Source of the DNA: Oscillospiraceae bacterium
GTDB lineage: Bacteria > Bacillota > Clostridia > Saccharofermentanales > Saccharofermentanaceae
Direction: 5' to 3'
Length of the DNA stretch: 36,489 nucleotides
NCBI GenBank assembly: GCA_015069205.1
Contig: SVIZ01000016.1
Coordinates: forward strand, 1 to 36,489
The notes below the pieces were generated by a model. That model worked only from the letters and a program-made list of their open reading frames with translations. It was not told the DNA's origin and searched no databases. Shown here one piece after another: positions 31,558 to 36,489 of this stretch (its first letter is position 1; each line of letters opens with the position of its first letter). A program made the position numbers and the translations under genes.

Positions 31558-32553
31558 TCATGTCTGCTTAAGGATCGCAGCTTCCCGTTTTTGCTGCCTT
31601 GCCATTTTCTTGAGCCTGGCCTCATCCTTGTCCCTGATCAGAATGAAATATACGATCCCTGCGATCAGGAGATAAATGCCGAGCTGGATGACACTTGCGG
31701 CAGCAGCCCTGTCGTAAGCGTAAGAACCCATGAAAGCCTGGTTCTCAAGATACATCATCAGCGTAAGATTTTTTCGAAGCGAATCGAAAGAACCGAACGC
31801 TCTCGGTACGTCGGCCATGCCGAGACCTTCGATGATGGAAACAATCGTGATGAAAAATAGCATCGGCTTCATGCAGGGAAGCGTAATGCGGAAGAACGTC
31901 TGCACCCTGCCGGCACCATCCATTTCAGCTGCTTCGAAGATCTCAACCGGAATGCCTGTAATGCCTGCGATGGCATAGATAAACGTGATGCCGAACTGCA
32001 GGAAAACAGTGATGATTATTATGAAGAACTGGACAGAGGTAAAGAACTCAAAATCCTCAGGCTCAAAGCCGAAGCCGTTGATCATGGAAGCCGCGATGGC
32101 CATTCCTGCAGCGGTTCCAAAGAAAGCGATCATGTAGTTCAAAAGGACCATGCCCCAGGCTGAACCTGCAACGAGCTTAGGGAAAAAGAATGCTGTCTTA
32201 AATATGCCTCTTCCCTTGATCCGGAGCCTCCTGTCGGTAATGACTGCTGCAAGCCAGAAAGCAAGGATCCACTGCGGGATAAGTTCGCCGAGGAAGAAAA
32301 GGAATGTATTCTTTAACGCATCGTGAAAAGATTTTGCTTTGAAGATCTCTATGAAATTCTTGAACAAGGGCTCACCGATCGAAGGAAGGAATTCCGGATT
32401 GGTATTGCCCGCATGCTTGAGATAACAGAATGAATAGTAAATGGTGCTCGCCAAAGGCCAGAAATGAAATACCATGAATAACACAAAGAAAGGGAGAACA
32501 AAAATATATCCCCACTTTGAGTAGCGCTTCTCAAGCTGAACCTTTTTTCCCAT
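31558..32553 (-). CDS. Sugar ABC transporter permease, MalF/UgpA type
   Basis: This 331-residue inner-membrane permease belongs to a carbohydrate importer of the CUT1 type. It has six helices. The EAA loop that docks with the ATPase is clear: IFEAAEMDGAGRVQTFFRITLP-like, with the G in place. The N-terminus (YIFVLPFFVLFMVFHFWPL) is typical for the MalF-side subunit. No binding protein or ATPase gene occurs in the window. The partner-like MalG-type gene is divergent across a 190-bp gap. Downstream in the same operon is the acyltransferase. A TATAAT at 32607-32612, with TTGTTC 18 bp upstream, is its likely promoter. Confidence 0.9.
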   Translation of the reverse strand: MGKKVQLEKRYSKWGYIFVLPFFVLFMVFHFWPLASTIYYSFCYLKHAGNTNPEFLPSIGEPLFKNFIEIFKAKSFHDALKNTFLFFLGELIPQWILAFWLAAVITDRRLRIKGRGIFKTAFFFPKLVAGSAWGMVLLNYMIAFFGTAAGMAIAASMINGFGFEPEDFEFFTSVQFFIIIITVFLQFGITFIYAIAGITGIPVEIFEAAEMDGAGRVQTFFRITLPCMKPMLFFITIVSIIEGLGMADVPRAFGSFDSLRKNLTLMMYLENQAFMGSYAYDRAAAASVIQLGIYLLIAGIVYFILIRDKDEARLKKMARQQKREAAILKQT

Positions 32554-32606
32554 ATAGCCCCATTACCCGCGGAATGCGTGACGCACCCGTTTCAAAATAC
32601 AACGCT

Positions 32607-32692
32607 ATTATATCTTTTAACCATACATTAGAACAATATCGATTTTTCATTGATAGGTAAAGAACAGTATGTTACTCTAAACATACTATAAA
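32607..32692. promoter_or_regulatory. Divergent promoters with perfect 8-bp palindrome (operator)
   Basis: On the minus strand TTGTTC (32631-32636) and TATAAT (32607-32612) are 18 bp apart. On the plus strand a TATAAA (32687-32692) is a possible -10 for the other permease. AGTATGTT-N6-AACATACT (32666-32687) is a perfect inverted repeat whose last base is the first base of that -10. This suggests a dimeric repressor or activator, for example of LacI or AraC type, but no regulator gene is adjacent. Confidence 0.6.
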
Positions 32693-32750
32693 CGTGCCTT
32701 TTATTCGGGGATAACAGGTATGGGGGTGAATTGGTACGAGCGATGTGAAC

Positions 32751-33560
32751 ATGACCCGTTCTGAGGTCAGGAAAAAAGATAACATCCTTAGAGCCGTTAC
32801 TTATATTATTTCCATCGCATTGGGATTGTTCATTCTGGTCCCCTTTATCAGCATGCTCATGGGCAAATTCGGCGACCCGTATATTGATGAGGAAGTCGAA
32901 AACATTATCGCTCACGACTTACTCAAATTCTGGAAACAGTTTATTTTGGTCTTCAATTCAGGCCAATTCACAAACTTCATGAATTCAGTTATCGTATCCG
33001 TCTTAAGCACGGTATTCTGCATGTATGTTTCCGCCATGACCGCATACGGCATCACTGCTTACGAATGGAAATTAAGAGAAGCATTCGACAAGATGATCCT
33101 CATAATCGTAATGATCCCCGGCACGATATCAACGATCGGTTTCTATCAGCTGATCTACAAGTTCCATCTTATCAACCTGCTCTCCATGCTCATACTCCCT
33201 GCAATCGCATCACCTATTACGGTGCTGTTCATGAGGTTATATCTGAAAGCCACATTCTCAAAGGCTCTCGTTGAATCGGCAAGACTTGACGGCGCAGGGG
33301 AATTCAGGATCTTCAACCAGATAATCCTCCCCCTCTTAAAGCCTGCGATCGCAACACAGGCAATCTTCTGCTTCGTAACAAGCTGGCACAACACGCTTAT
33401 TCCCAGCATCATCCTTATCGAAGAAAGTAAGAGAACACTCCCTGTCTCGAACAACACGCTGGGCACGGAACTTCTGCTGTTCCTCCCTCCGATACTCGTG
33501 TATGCTTTCCTCTCAAAACACATCGTCGAAGGCATAGCATTGGGCGGCGTAAAAACGTAA
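32751..33560 (+). CDS. Sugar ABC transporter permease, MalG/UgpE type
   Basis: This 269-residue permease has six helices and the MalG-side features. The EAA loop reads ALVESARLDGAGEFRIFNQIILP, and the protein ends in FLSKHIVEGIALGGVKT, the usual MalG-type C-terminus ('GLxxGAVKG'). It lacks the periplasmic loop of MalF. A large stretch after helix 1 (GKFGDPYIDEEVENI) is longer than usual. It is transcribed away from the MalF-type gene instead of following it. The ATG at 32751 begins in a weak ribosome context; a GTG at 32745 is an alternative. The stop lies 89 bp from the convergent esterase gene. Confidence 0.87.
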   Translation: MTRSEVRKKDNILRAVTYIISIALGLFILVPFISMLMGKFGDPYIDEEVENIIAHDLLKFWKQFILVFNSGQFTNFMNSVIVSVLSTVFCMYVSAMTAYGITAYEWKLREAFDKMILIIVMIPGTISTIGFYQLIYKFHLINLLSMLILPAIASPITVLFMRLYLKATFSKALVESARLDGAGEFRIFNQIILPLLKPAIATQAIFCFVTSWHNTLIPSIILIEESKRTLPVSNNTLGTELLLFLPPILVYAFLSKHIVEGIALGGVKT

Positions 33561-33595
33561 ACGGGATTCAAATTGGACTTCAAATATCACCGCCT

Positions 33596-33634
33596 CATTT
33601 GTCCCCAACATCATATAGTTTGGGGGAGCAAATG
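33596..33634. repeat. Solitary 39-bp imperfect palindrome between convergent genes
   Basis: The outer arms CATTTG/CAAATG and inner arms CCCCAAC/GTTTGGGG, with small bulges, lie 36 bp past the permease stop and 16 bp from the esterase stop. No T-run follows in either direction. Its size matches the array hairpins, but its centre lacks the GTTTTTCG core. Confidence 0.55.
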
Positions 33635-33649
33635 TTAGTTAAAACCTGT

Positions 33650-34597
33650 TCAGAAACCTATCTTCTTCATTTCCTTAACGAGATTTGCCGCATATGTCTC
33701 CGTGCCGAGAATGTTCGGATGGAGATTGTCGAGATAATACTCTTCAAGATGCGGAACAAGTGTTAAACCTTCGATTACCTTAACGTTCGGATAAGAGGCT
33801 ACGGTCTTCTTTATGTTTTCGCAGAAGCTGTAGAAAACAGGCAGTTCGTCAATGTGGTCTCCCCTCCAGATCGGAGTGATGCAGAGTATGGGTACCTCTG
33901 TGCCGTAAATGCCAGTGAGGACATCGTAGTATTCCTTAACAACATTCATGTCGTTGTCGCCGTACTGGTTGGTGCCCTGCGCAACGATGATCTTATCGGG
34001 AGTGTAACCCGGCATCTTCATGAGAGATTTGCTGTCGTAGATATAACCTCCGATGCCCTGGTTGATGACATCATAATCAAGATATCTGTTGGCGATGCTG
34101 ACATAAGTTTCGGACGAACGCAAAGGCCCGTAGCCCTGAGTAATTGAGTCTCCGAGCCATAACACTTTGGTGTTTTTTACAGGTGCCTCATAGGAAGAAT
34201 CGATCGAGAAGTTCTTTACGATAATCGTCGCGTCCGCTGCAAGATAGATAACGACTTTGTGCGTTCCTTCAGGAAGAGAAAACCTGAGGGTTCCTTCTTC
34301 TCCCATGTCCTTAACGTAGAAGATCTGATGGCAGAGTCCGTCAACATAAAGCTCAACGGTATCCTCCGAACACTTCCAGATGAACTTATAATCGAAAGAC
34401 ACTTCAGATGCATCAGTCGTAAATTCAAAAGTTTTCGCAGTAGACGCGTCGCATCTCTCGGCCCACATCTCAAATGCGGAATTAAAATAATCCATCTGGG
34501 GCTTCGAATACTGGTTTGCCTTAAGGTAGCCGTCTTTTTCTTCGAATTCGTATGCGCCGAAATATATCTTCTTTAATTCTTCGTTAGTCAGTATCAT
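33650..34597 (-). CDS. SGNH-family esterase with CE2-like N-terminal domain
   Basis: This 315-residue protein has an N-terminal beta-sandwich (about 1-135) of the type found in carbohydrate-esterase family 2. An SGNH hydrolase domain follows. Block I is WLGDSITQGYG with nucleophile S151, block II GIGG, block III GTNQYGD, and block V DNLHPN with D290 and H293. Such enzymes remove acetyl groups from xylan or other glycans. The usual block-III motif GxND is GTNQ, a small deviation. No signal peptide is seen, so it would act on imported oligosaccharides. It is convergent with the MalG-type gene, and its place next to sugar transporters supports a glycan role. Confidence 0.85.
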   Translation of the reverse strand: MILTNEELKKIYFGAYEFEEKDGYLKANQYSKPQMDYFNSAFEMWAERCDASTAKTFEFTTDASEVSFDYKFIWKCSEDTVELYVDGLCHQIFYVKDMGEEGTLRFSLPEGTHKVVIYLAADATIIVKNFSIDSSYEAPVKNTKVLWLGDSITQGYGPLRSSETYVSIANRYLDYDVINQGIGGYIYDSKSLMKMPGYTPDKIIVAQGTNQYGDNDMNVVKEYYDVLTGIYGTEVPILCITPIWRGDHIDELPVFYSFCENIKKTVASYPNVKVIEGLTLVPHLEEYYLDNLHPNILGTETYAANLVKEMKKIGF

Positions 34598-34626
34598 GTA
34601 AAGCCTTCCTTATTGTCTTAGAAATC

Positions 34627-34715
34627 TCGAAAAACATATAACTTTATTATCTGCACGACATTGCCGTTTATCTCGAAAAACGGATCACTTTATGATCTGC
34701 ACCACATTGCCGTTC
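34627..34715 (-). repeat. Duplicated 3' tail of the TPM-like gene
   Basis: The gene ends NGNVVQIIK-stop (34685-34711). About 44 bp downstream the minus strand again encodes INGNVVQIIK, here continuing LYVFRDF-stop. Each copy is followed by GTTTTTCGAGAT. The second copy has no start codon. Confidence 0.82.
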
Positions 34716-35746
34716 GCGTCCCTGACAAAATCATGCGGAGTAACGGGAGCGCCGCAATAGGGACAGCTGGTATGCATTCCGATGATGTATACGCCGCCGC
34801 AGTAATTACATGCTTCCTGGTAGACCACATTAAGATTACATGGCTGGGCAGCCTTGTACTCGGGCGGTATCTTTTCCGGTTTTAAACCTATTACAAGGAA
34901 AGGCACACCTATAACAGAGAATACGAAAAAGACAACCACCCATAAAACCATTGAAGTGAAGTCAAATGATGTCTTCATTACCTTAGGTCTGTATTCATCA
35001 AGAGTCTTGGCGATTGCCTCATCAACGGAATATTTGCTGCGCTCAAGAAAACGCTTGTTAAGGGCTTCGTTAAAGGCCCTTGTCCTTTTGGAAGTAAAGA
35101 TATGTTCCGTATCGTCACCTAACATTATTTCATAATGCCAGTCGTCAAAACCGTTGTCCTTGGTCTCTGAAGAATATACGATCAGCACATATACTTCAGC
35201 ATTATGGAAGCGGTTAACATACTGATCATATGCATATTGCTCCATGTTCGAGTAGTCAGCTTTCCACTCGCTGTTTTCCACTGTGATAACGGCAGGAACG
35301 ACGCCCGTTGTCTCATAGAAATTCTTCATGGATTTCTTCAAGGCTTTCTCGTCCTCTATTACATCCAGATCATCTTCGATCAGATATTCAGGACGCTTGT
35401 CCCTGTCCTCAAAATACGTCAGTTTCTTCGGGACATTAACAGATTGGCTGATTCCATAGATCAATGCTAAAACAGCAGGTAGCGAAAACATGGAAAATAT
35501 TACTATTCCCATGACTATGGAGAGAACATTTCTCTTACGGATATCGTAATTGGCATAAATAAAATGCGGAGTACGGTCTTTGTAATACAAAAACCTCTTA
35601 GCACCCGGAAACGGCGTTGAAGATGTGCGTCTCGAACTGCCGGAACTTCCTCCTCTGCTGCTTGAAGAATGACTTCTGCTAGAAGAATGACTGCTGCTGC
35701 TGTGTGAACCTCCGCTGTGAGAACCTCCGCCTCCCGAATGTGGCAT
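34685..35746 (-). CDS. TPM-domain-like membrane protein with Ser/His-rich N-terminus and zinc ribbon
   Basis: This 353-residue protein begins with about 45 residues of Ser, His, Gly and Arg repeats (SHSGGSHSSSSHSSSRSHSS). One membrane helix follows (about 74-98). A domain of about 130 residues comes next that looks like the TPM/YgcG family (FYETTGVVPAVITVE, then AEVYVLIVYSSE and YEIMLGDDTEHIF). A second helix follows (about 268-288) and then a cytoplasmic zinc ribbon (CNYCGG ... CPYCGAP). The TPM domain is probably extracellular, but its job is unsettled. The ribosome site AAGGAGG lies at the end of the preceding gene, 3 bp apart, so the two genes are one operon. Its tail is duplicated downstream. 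Confidence 0.78.
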   Translation of the reverse strand: MPHSGGGGSHSGGSHSSSSHSSSRSHSSSSRGGSSGSSRRTSSTPFPGAKRFLYYKDRTPHFIYANYDIRKRNVLSIVMGIVIFSMFSLPAVLALIYGISQSVNVPKKLTYFEDRDKRPEYLIEDDLDVIEDEKALKKSMKNFYETTGVVPAVITVENSEWKADYSNMEQYAYDQYVNRFHNAEVYVLIVYSSETKDNGFDDWHYEIMLGDDTEHIFTSKRTRAFNEALNKRFLERSKYSVDEAIAKTLDEYRPKVMKTSFDFTSMVLWVVVFFVFSVIGVPFLVIGLKPEKIPPEYKAAQPCNLNVVYQEACNYCGGVYIIGMHTSCPYCGAPVTPHDFVRDANGNVVQIIK

Positions 35747-35749
35747 CCC

Positions 35750-36244
35750 TTATTCCTCCTTATTCCATCTCTCTGATTTAATGGCCTTCATAAGGCTGTT
35801 TGCGTATTTATAATGTGATCCGCCGAACTTGCGGTAGCATGCCCATGTAAGATCTTCTGCGAGAATATTCATGTCGCGGCGGTAATGTGTCTCGCTGATC
35901 CCGTTGAATAAAACATTGCACCTGGCATTTCCGTCTGCTGTCGGGCAGATATAATCACAGGGCACATAACCTTCGGCAGACAGGCCGCAGTTGCCCGTTA
36001 AGATGTGGCAGTCAGCTCCGTCAAGACACTGATACATCTCTGTCACGGCCTTTTCGAGATCATCTAATGAAGGCATGTCCAAAGGCGTCGGCTCTTCATA
36101 AGGCTCGTTGAACGGAATGATCTGCTGCAGACGGTTGAACAGATCCCTGCTCATCACGAAAGCATTCTTCTCGACTTCCTTGATCTCGCTCCATGAATCC
36201 TTGACTACTTCTTTTACAGAATCCGTACGGTTCTCACTATTCAT
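35750..36244 (-). CDS. Soluble protein with a six-cysteine region, unknown function
   Basis: This 164-residue protein has a charged, helical N-terminal third (SVKEVVKDSWSEIKEVEKNAF). A middle part contains six cysteines (from YQCLDGADC to GNARCNVLF) and the C-terminal part is helical with many aromatic residues (HYRRDMNILAEDLTWACYRKFGG). The cysteines suggest metal or disulfide binding. No family was recognised. The open frame begins seven codons earlier; the ATG at 36242-36244 is chosen because GACGGGG lies about 9 bases upstream. It is the first gene of the operon with the TPM-like gene. Confidence 0.68.
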   Translation of the reverse strand: MNSENRTDSVKEVVKDSWSEIKEVEKNAFVMSRDLFNRLQQIIPFNEPYEEPTPLDMPSLDDLEKAVTEMYQCLDGADCHILTGNCGLSAEGYVPCDYICPTADGNARCNVLFNGISETHYRRDMNILAEDLTWACYRKFGGSHYKYANSLMKAIKSERWNKEE

Positions 36245-36355
36245 GATCACAAACCCCGTCCTCATATTTCCAAATGTTTTATCCCATAAAATTTATTATA
36301 GCAAATATGGCAATGTCAAAACACAAAGAGGCCTGTCAGATGGTGAGTACCTATT

Positions 36356-36387
36356 TCGTACAGTAACTGAGGTCGTTTACTGTACGA
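36356..36387. repeat. 32-bp palindrome in the final intergenic region
   Basis: Arms TCGTACAGTAA / TTTACTGTACGA with a 7-8 base loop lie about 110 bp upstream of the leftward gene at 36244. Downstream on the plus strand, TATAAT (36470-36475) follows AACCTTG and a short hairpin GCCAAGTGGC. No gene is seen between 36245 and the window end. Confidence 0.55.
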
Positions 36388-36489
36388 TTTACGTATTCCT
36401 TCCCGCAAATACCGTCGTGCCCATATAATTGTGTAAATTCAAAATAAAGAGCCAAGTGGCTTAACCTTGTATAATTTTAATTGCGACAA

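Overview
The window looks like chromosome from an anaerobic, gut- or rumen-type member of the Clostridia (Firmicutes). This is inferred from gene content and style: a BspA-type leucine-rich protein, GGDEF proteins, MATE pumps, a Clostridia-like HU protein, sugar ABC permeases, strong GGAGG ribosome sites and TATAAT or extended -10 promoters. I cannot name the species. I see no transposase, integrase, phage gene, rRNA, tRNA or cas gene.

Layout. 1-700 holds the start of a leftward transcript that leaves the window and a tract of eight hairpin repeats. 708-6570 carries a membrane protein, a GNAT acetyltransferase, a membrane-anchored transglutaminase-like protein with low-complexity ends, an APH-fold protein with both catalytic aspartates replaced, a membrane protein and a frameshifted gene. 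7026-12058 carries a zinc-ribbon/BspA-LRR protein, a Nudix hydrolase, a membrane diguanylate cyclase and two membrane proteins. 12447-17512 is a probable leftward operon: a small protein, a LacI-type sugar sensor fused to GGDEF, a GH31 alpha-xylosidase-like enzyme and a SUFU-domain protein. 17666-20148 encodes a MalY/PatB C-S lyase and a MATE pump. 20457-24935 has a SpoU RNA methyltransferase, HU, a lipoprotein deacetylase and a second MATE pump. 25051-29857 has a tandem cyclic-nucleotide-binding protein, a zinc-ribbon protein, an alkaline-phosphatase-fold enzyme with a HAD phosphatase, and a HEAT protein. 30134-34597 is a glycan-related block: an acyltransferase, two sugar-ABC permeases divergent from each other around a perfect palindrome, and an SGNH esterase. 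34685-36244 is a two-gene operon for a TPM-like membrane protein and a Cys-rich protein.

The most unusual content lies between genes. Five clusters of 36-41 bp hairpins (192-677, 6699-6884, 12158-12415, 21965-22111, 26824-27084) use a different palindromic arm sequence in each cluster or sub-cluster. They share an asymmetric core resembling GTTTTTCGCGATTT and a fixed spacing: 73-74 bp in three clusters, 52 bp in two, with shortened steps of 64 and 42. Separately, at least four genes (stops at 8075, 10769, 20457, 34685) are followed by diverged tandem copies of their own last codons; the copies at 20457 and 34685 also carry a GTTTTCG-type element. I found no named element that matches this combination. 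Two other points deserve checking: the sugar-sensor/GGDEF/GH31/SUFU operon and the one-base frameshift near 6560.
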